Assembly (NCBI GenBank): GCA_029817715.1
Contig: JARUPY010000283.1
Location: 1 to 64,000, forward strand
From: Melastoma dodecandrum
Lineage: Eukaryota; Streptophyta; Magnoliopsida; Myrtales; Melastomataceae
DNA length: 64,000 nucleotides
Direction of reading: 5' to 3'
Shown: piece after piece, positions 13,270 through 24,281 of the stretch
How positions within the stretch are numbered: position 1 is the first letter of the stretch
Layout of the letters: every line of letters begins with the position of its first letter
Notes under the pieces: generated by a model
The model's database searches: none
What the model was told of the DNA's origin: nothing
The model's input: only the letters and a program-made list of their open reading frames with translations
Made by a program: the position numbers and the translations under genes

Positions 13270-15612
13270 ATGAAGTTGGGGAGTGTTCTTCAGTTCCTCG
13301 ACAACAAGAGTGTCCTTGTCACCGGTGCTGCCGGTTTCCTTGCCAAAAGTACGCTCTTTGACTCGCGATTCTGCCCCCCCGAATAGACATTTGGCACTGT
13401 GTTTGGATTATTCGGATGTTTGTGTTTTTGTTGCGGGCAGTTTTTGTGGAGAAAGTCCTCAGGGTGCAGCCCAATGTGAAGAAACTGTATCTCTTGTTGA
13501 GAGCCGAAGATGCAAAGTCGGCCGCGCAGCGCCTTCGTTCCGATGTAGGATGACAATCTCAAGCTGCATGCACAAAAATTGCTACCTATAAATATGTGTA
13601 TTGATTGATTTTAATTTCCTAACGTGTTGTTTTTTGGTATAAGGTTCTGGGAAAGGACTTATTCTGGGTGCTCAAGGAGAAGCGAGGCCAAGATTTCGGC
13701 TCGCTTATATCTGAGAAAGTAGTAGCCGTGGCCGGCGACATCACGATTGAGGACTTAGGTGTGAAGGACGTCGAGGTTAGGGACCAGATGTTGGATCAGA
13801 TCGATATCATCATCAACCTTGCCGCGACTACGAAATTTGACGAAAGGCGAGGAAGTTGATTTTGCTATTCTTCCCATATTTCTTTCTGGTCATGCACATA
13901 AATAGAATATGATATATTCCTTTCCCGTGCTATGGAAATGTAGGTATGACGTTGCACTGAGCATAAACACGATTGGGGCGAAGCACGTCATGGAGTTCGC
14001 CAAGAAGTGCACAAGATTGGCAGTCCTAGTCCATGTATCGACAGGTAGGCGGAACCATCAGTGAATTATCTATAACCAACGCCATGGTTTACTATAACTC
14101 ATCTTCCGACCATAATGAAATACAAAAGAAGTTCATTGATTCCATGCAATTCCATGAACCAAATAATGCCATACGCGTGACTGACTGAATTGGGGGTTCT
14201 TCTTTCGTTAAGCATATGTGGCTGGAGAGAGGGAGGGCTTGATTCATGAGACTCCGTATGAGATGGGGGAGACGTTGAATGGCGTAATAGGATTAGACAT
14301 CGAGCAAGAGAAGAGGATTGTGGATGAGAAGCTCGAGGAGTTGAGGAAGGAAAGTGTGCCTGAAAAGGATGCCAGGGTTGCCATGAAACAACTTGGGATC
14401 GAAAGGTAGTGTTTTGTTGGTTTTGGTCTCTCTTTGGGGGCCTCCCCAATCATTGATATTAATTCCATTCTTTTTCTCGTTCTCATTTGGGGCAGAGCGA
14501 AAATATATGGTTGGCCAAACACTTATGTTTTCACTAAGGCGATGGGGGAGATGGTTGTCGGTGACTTGAGAGGGGAATTGCCGGTCGTCATCCTTCGCCC
14601 CACCATCGTCACCAGCACTTGCCGGGAGCCATTTCCCGGTTGGGCGGAAGGTGTCCGGTGTGTTCATATTACCCCTTTATATTAATCAGAGTGATTAGGA
14701 TTAGTTTTGGTCTGAAGTATAATCGCGAGTTTTCATTGTTAATCCACAGGACTGTGGATACTTTAGCTGTGGGGTACGGAACAGGAAAACTGACTTGCTT
14801 CCTCGGCGACATTAATGGAATCGTCGACCTGGCAAGTTTCTCGTTTCATTTCATTTTTATTTGCCCCGCTAAACAAGTTGTTTCATAACCGTATAGTCAA
14901 ATCACAGATCCCGGCGGACATGGTGATAAATAGCATGATGGTGGGGATGACAGCACAGGCCGGGCGCCCGGGACAATCAATCTACCAGGTAGGGACGTCC
15001 TCGAGGAACCCGGTTCGGTACATGAACCTACAGGAGGTTGGGTTGAGGTACTTTAGGGCTCACCCGTACGTAAACAAGCAAGGGAAGGAGGTGAAGGTGG
15101 GGAAGGTGACCGTGCTCAAGAGCATGTCAAGCTTCCAGAGATACATGTCCCTTCGTTACTTGTTCTGGTTGAAGGTAAACCAAGAGAATCATTTCAATAA
15201 GAATGTCTAACCTTTTTTTCTCTCTAATTACATTATGAAAACATTTGTATTAGGGTTTGGAATTGGTGAATGCGGCACTTTGCCCGTCCCTGGAAGGCAC
15301 ATACAGCGACCTCGACAAGAAGATCAAGTTCGTGATGAGGCTCGTGGAGCTTTATAGGCCGTATTTGTTCTTCAAGGGCGTGTACGTACGAACGCGACTC
15401 ACTTTCCTAATGTTCCCCTGAATTGGAACAAAGTAAGATTGTTTTATCATTACAGGTTCGATGACGCGAACACAGAGAAGTTGTGGGCGGCCGTGAGGGA
15501 GAACGACATGGCCGAGGCTGAAATTTTCTACTTTGATCCCAAGTCCGTCGACTGGGAGGAATACCTGATGAAGGTTCACATGCCCGGCCTTGTCAAGCAC
15601 GTCTTCAAGTGA
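13270..15612 (+). CDS. FAR: Fatty acyl-CoA reductase, 491 aa, ten exons
   Basis: Alcohol-forming fatty acyl-CoA reductase. The family reduces long-chain acyl-CoA to primary alcohols with NADPH for waxes, suberin or sporopollenin, usually at the endoplasmic reticulum or, for the pollen type, in plastids. Exons: 13270-13348, 13441-13544, 13644-13846, 13944-14044, 14213-14405, 14496-14657, 14750-14831, 14908-15174, 15254-15381, 15456-15612; all phases agree. The N-terminal Rossmann motif VTGAAGFLA is at residues 17-25. The active-site YVFTK (Y237, K241) follows GWPNT, then LRPTIV. The C-terminal 'sterile' domain ends in HVFK. The length is normal for the family, and there is no plastid-type N-terminal extension, which favours the ER wax/suberin class (CER4/FAR3-like). 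Introns 3 and 7 use GC donors instead of GT. The subclass is inferred; the family is clear. Confidence 0.93.
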
Positions 15613-16717
15613 CTCGATTTTTCGGGGCGAATTCCCATTTCGCTATTCATAAGCAAGGAAAGGAAAAATACTACTGGAACTGGCGGCGGATAGATCTATT
15701 CGAACGAATTGGCGGTACTAAGTTTTATTTACATTACACAATTGTTTATGACGGGGTATTATTCAAAGAAGTGTATCCACACAGTTACTCTCTATTTACC
15801 CTTTAAATTCATTTCGATTATAGGAATGGAGTCACGACAATTAAAATATACAGAAAAAAATTACCCTTTAAATTAACCCGCTCGAATCGATTTGAATCAT
15901 TTTTTTTAAGGCTTTAGGCATAAGTTTTTAGTAGGAAATTATTTATGACGGGCTCTAGTAAAATATAAGTGGGGCCCACGCACTGGGAAATAGTATAAGA
16001 TAAAGATGATTTTGGCGGAAGTTGGCACCGGCTTAACTTTTAAAATAGTGGACTGCGTCGAAAGAATTAGTACAGCTTCGGAAATTTCGATTTATTAAAT
16101 TTTCGGACATAGACTCATTTGGGCATTGGAGCCGGAATCATGTGATAGAAATGATCCTCCTAATAAAATGAGTAGGAAAGCCAAAAATGACGCATAAAGC
16201 TTGCAATTTTAGAATACAATAATATAAAATAAAATCGCTAAGCTCCTCGCACTTCTCTAAATACATTGGACCCGTTGGGTTGATATTTCATCAACGGATT
16301 CCCTCAATTTTACAATCCACCGCGATACCATGTGCAATGCTGGCTTGCACACCTTCTTAAGGTAGATGTTAACCCGGCAAATAAGATAACTTTTTAGATG
16401 GGTAAAGGTCGAGGCTTAGGCATACTTTTTTTTAAGGGGAAATTATTGAAGACGTGTTAAAGTGAAAAATCGTGGGGCCCACGCCCTTTGACTTCACCTC
16501 CCTGACAAGAGTCAATGCAACTACTACCATAACATAAGATGATTGAGTTTGGCACGTGTGCAGGGTTGGCCGAATAGCACGTCTTATTTGATATTAATCG
16601 AATACATTTGTTTCCTTTATATCATCGGGGTAGGAAAGTGATAATCTCACTTTACGACTGTAGTTATATAAGCGACGCGATTACATCGAACGTCGAGGAA
16701 TGTAGCACTGTGCCCCT
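15613..16717. other. Intergenic with a duplicated 80-90 bp block
   Basis: No gene seen. A block containing GGAAATTATT, then GTGGGGCCCACGC, occurs near 15905-15990 and again near 16395-16490 in the same orientation, preceded in both by GGCTTTAGGCATA or GGCTTAGGCATA. The rest is AT-rich. Confidence 0.45.
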
Positions 16718-18018
16718 CTAGCGCTTGCACACGACCCCCGGGCCGTCCAGTCTGCTTGCGCAGTCCAGGATGCTATCCTCGAAGCTCTCGGTGGATTTGT
16801 TGGTGCCATGCAGGTTCCCGACGAATCGGGAGGCTCCACAATCCGTGGTGAACAGATCGGAGGAGGCGAACTCCCTCTCCCCACCGAGAACTGGGACGGA
16901 CACCCCCATGTTGGCCCTGCTCACATAGTTGGCAGCGTAGGTCTGGCCCAAGACGCCGCTTACCTCTTTGCTTAGGGAATAGAACTTGAAGCTCATGTCC
17001 AGGTGAGCGAAGCAATCCTCCTGGGTGATGCCGTAGTTGTGGATCAGGGAATCCTCTTGCGTGATCGGTACCACCATCGCCTTGATCTGGAGGACTCCCG
17101 GGACATCGATCACTATGGCGTTGGTGCTACGGAATCGGGTAATTGAGATGTCATCAGATCTCCATTCTGCATTCTCGACTTGGGGCATCCAGATTGGTGC
17201 TCCGTCGAAAGCCAGGGAGAGACGGTCATTTTCATCGTCCCAAGTAGCAGTCTTCTGGGCTCCAATGAAGAGTTTGTGGCTTCCGAAGAGAATTCCAAGG
17301 GACTGAACCCAAGTGAAGTCTCTCCTCATCCGGTGATTTCTTCTCCCAATGAAGTGAGCGTTGATGTGTAGGTTGGGATCGGTGACGATGCAGAAATCCC
17401 TATCCTTTTGGCCGTGGAAGTAGAAGGTGATCCCATCTCCGCCAATGAATCGAGGATCTTGGCATACAGTGCCTGGCTTGTTACAATCTACGTAGAAAGA
17501 AATCACAAAAAATGGAACGATTCATCAATGGCATGTCAAATATATGCAAAACGAATATGTCATTCTGGTGAGCTACCACGTTACACTGGTGATCCTAGGG
17601 GAACTGAACAAGGATGACGATGAAAAAGAAGAAGAAGATGCGAGAGCTTACCGCAAACGGCTTTACAGCTGGCACAATCGGCGCCGCAGGTTTGAGGGCA
17701 TTCTGGTGGACATATAAGGGGTCGCATGTAGCAGCTCTTGTATTTTGGGTCCCTGCTCTTGCACCGGACTTTCTTGCAACCTTCAGGTTGTGGTGGAGGC
17801 ATATGCCCATGTCCGGGAAGCGGTGGCGGAAGATGCCTGTGAGGAGGTGGGGGTGGAGGCGGATGATGCCTGTGATGATGCAAATGATGGTGAAGCTCGG
17901 GATAGACCCGGTCATCAGCATCACCGTCCGGGTAGGGTTCGTTAACCTTCTTTGCCTCGACAACGGAAGCCACAAACACCAAAAGGAGCAAGCTCGCGAG
18001 AACGCTCGCCTTACCCAT
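16718..18018 (-). CDS. Root-cap family protein, His/Pro-rich linker, 378 aa
   Basis: Secreted protein of the plant Root_cap / late-embryogenesis-like family, whose biochemical role is unknown. Two exons, 18018-17652 and 17487-16718, joined inside the codon for Asp. I chose the ATG at 18018 (MGKASVLAS) because it begins a textbook signal peptide (LLLLVFVASVVEA); ATGs at 18033 and 18093 are in frame but add non-signal residues. After the signal comes an acidic stretch, a His/Pro-rich linker (HHHLHHHRHH, then seven P), a cysteine knot (CPPECPQTCGADCASC) and the conserved body from CNKPG-CQDPRFIGGDG onward, ending VVCKR. It is a tandem paralogue of the gene at 19250-20881, same strand. The His-rich linker could bind metal; that is speculation. 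Confidence 0.88.
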
Positions 18019-18108
18019 CCTAGCTTCGAGCATTCTCGTTATCGAAGGCAGGGTAGGAATCCTCTGTTGGTGGTGGTGGTGGTGCTTGGCCAAGGTTCGC
18101 CAAAACCC

Positions 18109-18116
18109 TATTTATA
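18109..18116 (-). promoter_or_regulatory. TATA box of the first root-cap gene
   Basis: The minus strand reads GTATAAATAGGG about 90 bp upstream of the chosen ATG. The paralogue has the same TATAAATA at a similar distance. Confidence 0.65.
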
Positions 18117-19249
18117 CTGGAATAAATGAGGGCGACTTAGTATAAACAAACTAATTTCTTATAGTTTAACATATGATTTTGGTGCGCTTAGACGGGAATA
18201 TAGTGAATTGTGCACACTTTTGCACTTCCAAGCAAGTTTAGAGAAAGAGAGATCCTGAAATCCAACTTTTTGTAATTAAAGCTACAAAAGTGACGAGCAT
18301 TCCCCCATAAACCAAATCTATCTCTGTCTGACTCGCATTCGAAATCGTGTATTATTGAACCAAGATATAAAATGGACAATAAAATTCTTAGCAAAAAGCT
18401 CATGACCCTTAAATTTTATCAATGTAAATAGATCATGTCCTAAATAATAATAATTCAACCAATAAGTTTGATTAAAAGGTTATAATATTTGCATTTATAG
18501 CATAACGCTAAGCAGAAATAAATTTTAGATGGTTTTGTGCTTCTTTTTAAGATTTTTTTAAAGCCATTAAATACAAAACTTGCCATTATTTTATATTTTT
18601 TCTGTGAACTTAGAGAACGAGGATTAATATTAATATTGCTATTATTGATAAGTATTATGATTATTATTAAATATGAAATGACCTCATTTGGGGTCAATGG
18701 GATCAGTAAGAAAGAGGAAAAGAACACACATCAGCTTTAACACAAAGTTGGGCCATATTTTTAACCAACTTTACTTCCATTGCAGAGCATCTTTGGCTTA
18801 CATCTCGGGGACGTAACGTTTCCTTCCTTGATCATGTTCACTTTTTTTAGGGAGCGACATGAGAGCGCGCAGCTTGCGGCGGTAAATGAGCTCGAAGAAT
18901 CGAGAGACCGAAGCTTTCGAGCGTACAAAATAATTCGCATTATCTCGTTGTTGTTGCAATTTTACTTCTCAGTATGATCTCCCTCCCAAGTTAAAAAGCA
19001 GATTGATGGCTTCATCGGCTTCGACCATGCAAAGAACTCTTTTATTTTATTTTTATTTTTTATTTTCTTCCCATCGAAATGCATTCAATTCAAGCAAATG
19101 TATTATGGGCTTGTGTTGATAGAAAGCCCAATAAGAGGCCCGGCCCATTAGTTTCCGTGCCAAACCTTTGTATACGAAGTATGGGTTTAGTTTGGGGTAA
19201 TACATAAAGTGGTTTAGTTTGGTGTTTATGGGGCATATGCTCGAAGCCC
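18117..19249. other. Intergenic between the root-cap paralogues
   Basis: AT-rich. No reading frame with a recognisable motif and no transposon ends seen. It holds the promoter of the left gene and the 3' region of the right gene. Confidence 0.45.
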
Positions 19250-20881
19250 CTAGCGTTTGCAAACGACTCCCCGCCCGCCCATTCCGCTCACGCAGCTGAG
19301 GACATCGTCCTCATAGTTGTCACCCGAGTTGTGGGGAGCAGATTGCTCTCCGAGGAATCTTGATGCAGAGCAGTCTGCAGTGAATAGATCCGAGGAGGAA
19401 AACTCCCTCTCGCCACCGAGGACCGGGACGGACATCCCCATGTTGGCCCTGCTTATGTAATTTGCGGCATATGTTTGGCCCAAGACTCCGCTGACGCCTG
19501 GGCTTAGGGAATAGAACTTGAAGCTCATGTCGAGATGAGCGAAGCAATCCTCCTGGGTGATGCCATAGTTGTGGATCAAAGAGTCTTCTTGTGTGATTGG
19601 CACCACTATCGCCTTCATCTGGAGAACTCCCGGTACATCAACGAGCACAGCATTGGTACCACGCAGACGGGTGATGGACAGTGCGTCTGAGGACTCATCA
19701 GTCCATTCTTCTCCCTCTACTTGGGGAATGGATATGGGTTCACCGTCGAAAGACAAGGACAGGCGGTCATTGACATCATCCCAAGTTTCTGTCTTCTGTG
19801 CACCGATGAAGAGTTTGTGGTTGCCGAAGAGGATTCCAAGGGACTGAACCCATGTGAAGTCTCTCTTCATCCTGTGGTTTCTGCGTCCAATGAAGTGTGC
19901 ATTGATGTGCAGGTTGGGATCAGTGACGATGCAGAAATCTCTGTCCTTCTTGCCGTGGAAGTAGAAGGTGATTCCATCTCCTCCAATGAATCGGGGATCT
20001 TGACATATTGTGCCGGGCTTGTTGCAATCTGCAGGACAACATTATTAGTACAATTTCCAATGTCGATAAAGCTTCTGTCATGCTCGGCGCATTACGAGTT
20101 ACGAGCAATGACTGCGCATTTTTCTATTGTTGGTTGAGCATAAGTGACTGGAAAGAAAGAACAGAGCAGATTGCACACCGCAAACAGCTTTGCAAGACTT
20201 GCAGTCAATCCCACAAGTCTGAGGGCATTCAGCAGGACAAGTAAAGGAGTGGCCGAAGCATTCTTTGTACTTCTTGTTCCTGCATCTAACTCTCTTGGTT
20301 CCTGAAACGCCACTTCCCGGAGGAGGGGCTGGAGGCGTGTGGTTGGACGGAGGGGGAGATGGATGCGAAGGGGGTGGGGGAGGAGGAGGCGAGTTCTGTG
20401 GCGGCGGAGGTGGAACCGTATGAGGGGAAGGAGGAGGTGAGCTCGGTGGCGGAATGGTATGGGGAGGAGGAGGGTGTGAGTTCGGTGGGGGAAGGGTATG
20501 TGGAGGAGGAGGATGTGACTTTGGTGGCGGAACGTCATGAGTAGGAGGACATGGATCCGGTGGCGGAAGTGCATGGGGAGGAGGAGAATGTGAGTGCGAC
20601 AGCGGTGGTGGTGGAGTGTTACGGGGAGGAGGATGACGCGAGTGCGGTGGTGGCGGCGGCAACGGAGTTTTGTGGTGTGGAGGAGGAGGTGAAGGGCCGT
20701 GATGGCCGGAGACTGGCTGGCCATAGCCGCCCCTACCAATCTTAATGTGCTCGTCAAACCGGACCTGCCCAGACACGTAGATATCATCCTGGAAGGCTCG
20801 AGCGGCAACACCCACGGCAAACGAAATGAGTAGGATGCCAAAGGCAGGCATCATCACCTTCCCTTTAGGAACCCTAGCCAT
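19250..20881 (-). CDS. Root-cap family protein, extensin-like Pro-rich linker, 493 aa
   Basis: Tandem paralogue of the gene at 16718-18018, with the same two-exon structure (20881-20179 and 20028-19250) and the same intron phase. It begins MARVPKGKVMMPAFG with a hydrophobic signal (ILLISFAVGVAARA). The linker, about residues 60-195, is a long run of PPPP units separated by S, H, T and N, such as PPPPHTLPPPNSHPPPP. This is what Ser-hydroxyproline cell-wall glycoproteins look like. The cysteine knot (CPAECPQTCGIDCKSC) and the root-cap body (CNKPG, DPRFIGGDG, RDFTWVQSLGILFG, ending VVCKR) follow. The body is close to the paralogue; the linker and N-terminus are not. The protein is presumably secreted into the wall or mucilage. 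Function in the family is unproven. Confidence 0.88.
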
Positions 20882-20931
20882 GGTTTGTTAGGGATGTTGG
20901 ATGATGATATATGATCTTCCCTCCTGACCCG

Positions 20932-20939
20932 TATTTATA
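20932..20939 (-). promoter_or_regulatory. TATA box of the second root-cap gene
   Basis: The minus strand reads AGTATAAATACGGG about 55 bp upstream of the ATG, matching the element of the paralogue. A run of eight ATG triplets (20952-20975) lies just beyond it. Confidence 0.65.
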
Positions 20940-20975
20940 CTTGAAAAAACAATGATGATGATGATGATGATGATG

Positions 20976-22035
20976 TCCCGATAATTTTTAATTTACCAAT
21001 TGAAATCATAAAGTCCTGGCCACCCCATTATGCATATATTTTTGCATTGGCAAGCGAGTTGAGACATGATACTGCCTATATTTGTTCTTACGCAAAGGTG
21101 TCCCATCCCTCCCCTCTCTGTCATTTTAGTAAAATCATAGGGTGAAAAAGTTAAACCCCATGCTTATTCTTTCAATCGTGGAACTCCCAAAAGTGCAAGT
21201 CGTACGTATCTAAAAACTTTTGTGTATGATATTGAGAGAATTACCCCTCCAACAACATCGTCAAGACCTTTTTATTTTATTTTATGTGTGGTTCCTCTTC
21301 ACGGATTCGAAAGTATTTGCACTTGGCTTGCGACACTCTGGTCTGTTTCGGGCAGATAAACACGACAACCCTAGCCCCGTATAGGGATATGAGCTCGACC
21401 CGCGACATAACCCATGCATCAATGCGAAATTTTTTGCTTCTATCGGGATCGTGCTGAAGTACCCAACGATCGTTCTTATCCAACTTGAACTTTTTTGGTC
21501 AATGGGGATGGGATGTGATAATCTTGCCTTGCGTATCCGTAAAACATTAAATTAGTGGGAGGCCGGGGCCAAGTTGCATGGCCTTTTGGCACCTTTACTC
21601 CCATTAAAGGCTAAACGAACTAATTCAACCCCAAAAAGGGAGAGCTACGAATCACGGGAAAGAATTGCGAGAGCACGCGCTGCTCGCAAACGAACATCAG
21701 CATACCTCCACATGCGTCGAGCCGGTTTGTCCTCTTCTCGAGTTTCTGCGTGTTATCAAGAATTCCGTGCCTGCAGATAAAACATATCATCATGCAGTAG
21801 AAAGTACTCAGCTTCCCGTTACGGAACTATAGATGACGGTGCTTTCATTAGAAAGGATTACTTCACACTTTCCTAATTTAATTCATTGTTTTTTTTTCTA
21901 TTTTATAGACAGTTCTTACTTATACTCTTTTTTTTCTTCTAAAATTGGTAATGTTCATATTGAATTTTAGAGATGTGAATGGAGTTATATTATTCCAAAA
22001 GAGTTCTTTTTTCTCGTTCAGACATAAAATCTGTC
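20976..22035. other. Intergenic, no supported gene
   Basis: AT-rich spacer between the divergent root-cap gene and the ribosomal protein gene. The frames at 21277-21483 and 21574-21780 show no recognisable domain. Confidence 0.45.
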
Positions 22036-22311
22036 GGCCCAAATATATTAACGGGCTTCCCCATAAGAGAGCCCACAATTTTAATGGGCCATATTCCATC
22101 TCTACCCAATGAAGAAACCCTAGTCGTATAAAAAGGCGCAGACCCACCGTCAGGCGAAAACCCTAGCGCCGAAGTGAAAGCCGCAGCCCTTCCCCAAAGT
22201 CTCCTCAGTCGGCGAATCCTCACAGGTTGCAAGGTAGACTTAGTGGCCTTTGGTCTCGGTTTCGGTGACATTCGAGATTATTTTCACTGAGTTGTTCGAA
22301 TTTCCCTGCAG
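22036..22311 (+). promoter_or_regulatory. Ribosomal-protein-type promoter and 5' UTR intron
   Basis: This is a classic plant translation-gene promoter. Site II elements occur at 22036-22041 (GGCCCA) and 22085-22090 (TGGGCC). Telo-boxes AAACCCTAG are at 22115-22123 and 22158-22166. A TATA box (TATAAAAA) is at about 22127-22134. Telo-box plus site II is the known combination that coordinates ribosomal protein genes with cell division. A 78-bp intron (22234-22311, GT...AG) lies in the 5' UTR just before the start codon. Confidence 0.75.
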
Positions 22312-22316
22312 GAGGG

Positions 22317-23010
22317 ATGAAGGTTGTCGCCGCTTACTTGTTGGCCGTACTGGGCGGTAACACCACCCCTTCCGCCGATGATTTGAAGGATATCCTCGGA
22401 TCAGGTAGTTTTAAGGGTTCATCCGATCCGATCCTTGTCTGGTCTTTTCTGTAAGTCTTGAATGTTGTATTTATGGCCGCCGATCTGCTAGATTGTGTTT
22501 ATTGATGTTGTTGTGTTGGATGAGTAAATTGGTATTGGCTTCGTTGTGGAGTGTTTCTTCTGGGTTGGTTGAGTTTATCTAGACTGTAATGAAGTGCTTG
22601 GATAATCAGTGTTGTTGATCGAGGAGTTTAGGTTTTTATGTTTCCACCATGGTGATGGGCAGTCGGAGCCGAGGCAGATGATGACAGAATAGAGCTGCTC
22701 CTTTCCCAAGTCAAGGGTAAGGACATCACCGAGCTGATTGCATCCGGAAGGGAGAAGTTGGCTTCTGTACCCTCCGGAGGCGGTGGTGGTGTTGCCGTCG
22801 CCGCAGCTGCCACAGGAGGGGCTGCTCCTGCTGGCGGGGCTGCACCAGCTGCCGAGGCCAAGGAAGAGAAGAAAGAGGAGAAGGAAGAAAGCGATGATGT
22901 ATGCCTTGCTTCGCCATCCATTGTGTCCTTAATCCACAATCTGCTTAACCCTGATCGATCTTTGTTGTCTTGGGTTTTTGCAGGATATGGGTTTCAGTCT
23001 CTTCGACTAA
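22317..23010 (+). CDS. RPP2: 60S acidic ribosomal protein P2, 116 aa
   Basis: Ribosomal stalk protein that, with P1 and P0, recruits and stimulates elongation-factor GTPases on the large subunit. Three exons: 22317-22404, 22663-22898 and 22984-23010, consistent in phase. The start [15 protein letters not shown] is the P2 hallmark. It is followed by the helical domain ([20 protein letters not shown]), an Ala/Gly hinge, an acidic Lys/Glu stretch ([13 protein letters not shown]) and the universal C-terminal MGFSLFD encoded by the last, 27-bp exon. The length is normal for plant P2. The promoter has the telo-box/site II arrangement of this gene class. Nothing is broken. Confidence 0.96.
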
Positions 23011-24281
23011 GAAGCTAAGTTTCTCGTTCTTATTCCCCAAGGAGATAATCTGTTGTTGTCAGTCAGACCATATATGTGAACAGCTAGAAAGAGTCTTGTT
23101 TCTATGGTGTTACTTGATCTTTCTTAGTCTCTACGTTCTGGTTTAATGATTTCAATAGATGAAGACTGGCATTATGGTCTTGGTGGTTGTCTGATTGTTG
23201 ACTAACTAATTATAGGTTAAATTAATCACTCCCCAGAACAGGAAGATGCCTATAGGGAAAATAAGATTAAGCCTTTCTTTGCCGTGTTATCTAGGCCAGA
23301 ATGGTTTTCTACGCAGGAGGAGGTCATTCCTATTCTATTTTATCATCAGTTGACAGTAATCAGTATCAAGAGGACGAAAACAAGACGTCCCCCTCTCTGA
23401 TACTACCCTTTACAAGCGTCAGCATCCAAAAACAGTATAAACAACCCACCTCATGATGCACGTTGTAGCCCTTGGTTCATTTATGTGCGTTCACGGTGTT
23501 TTGCTCCTTATGGTGCACCTCTTCTAGGTCTCAAAGTTGAGATTCTCCAGGTCTTCTGATATTCCCAGATTGCTGTACAAACTGCTCGCCGCGGCCCTTG
23601 CAACGGCTTCTGCCGGTTGTCCACCCGGAGGTCCACCTTGCACCGTCCTTTCTTGACTAAAAACTTTCCGAACCTTTTGGCTTCGAGCTTCTTCCCGTTG
23701 CCATAGCCCCACCCTTTACTGAGCTATTGCATATAACCACAACTGTAGGCCATATGATGACGCTGTCCCATAATCCTGAGGCAGCACCATCTGATATTTG
23801 TCTCCAAACCAAGGTGCGGCCATAATCCTGAACCCCATCCTACCGAAACAGATACGGCCTTATGGAATCCCAGGTGCTCTGACGGTCGACCAAACGCCCT
23901 GAAATCAGACAGATTTACTTATAAATGACTTTCTCCGAAACGATCTTTAGACATGAACGTATGCATGACCAAAGCCTTGACGAGCAACTGGCAAGTTTAT
24001 CCCAGCCTTGTTCCATCCCGTCATCTAAACGACGACGTTCGATCCATGCTCTACTTTTTCCCTAGATAGTAAATATTAATGACTTGATATGATTCGGATT
24101 CTCGGAGCCATTATTTTTACTTGGGATACAAGCGACGTGGATGCTGTCATTGTCCATCCCATGTCAGTTGGGAACTCGAACTCCTAACACCTTACTGCCA
24201 CTACTCGGGAAAAGGGTGTTTTTCCATTCCCCTGTGGTTGTCTTAACCTTGAAGCAAGTCAATATCTTCCCCGAGGAAGCG
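23011..24281. other. Intergenic with one unassigned minus-strand frame
   Basis: The only coding-like piece is a minus-strand frame at 23524-23712 whose second half (VQGGPPGGQPAEAVARAAAS, ending ISEDLENLNFET) looks like a real protein tail. I could not assign it or find convincing upstream exons, so I do not call a gene. Confidence 0.35.

Noticed and set aside
18033..18093. Longer N-terminus for the first root-cap gene (start at 18093, His-rich)
   Set aside because: The ATG at 18018 begins an immediate signal peptide and matches the paralogue; the extra 25 residues would bury it.
20359..20745. Plus-strand frames rich in Glu/Val opposite the second root-cap gene
   Set aside because: They are the antisense shadow of the proline-rich linker.
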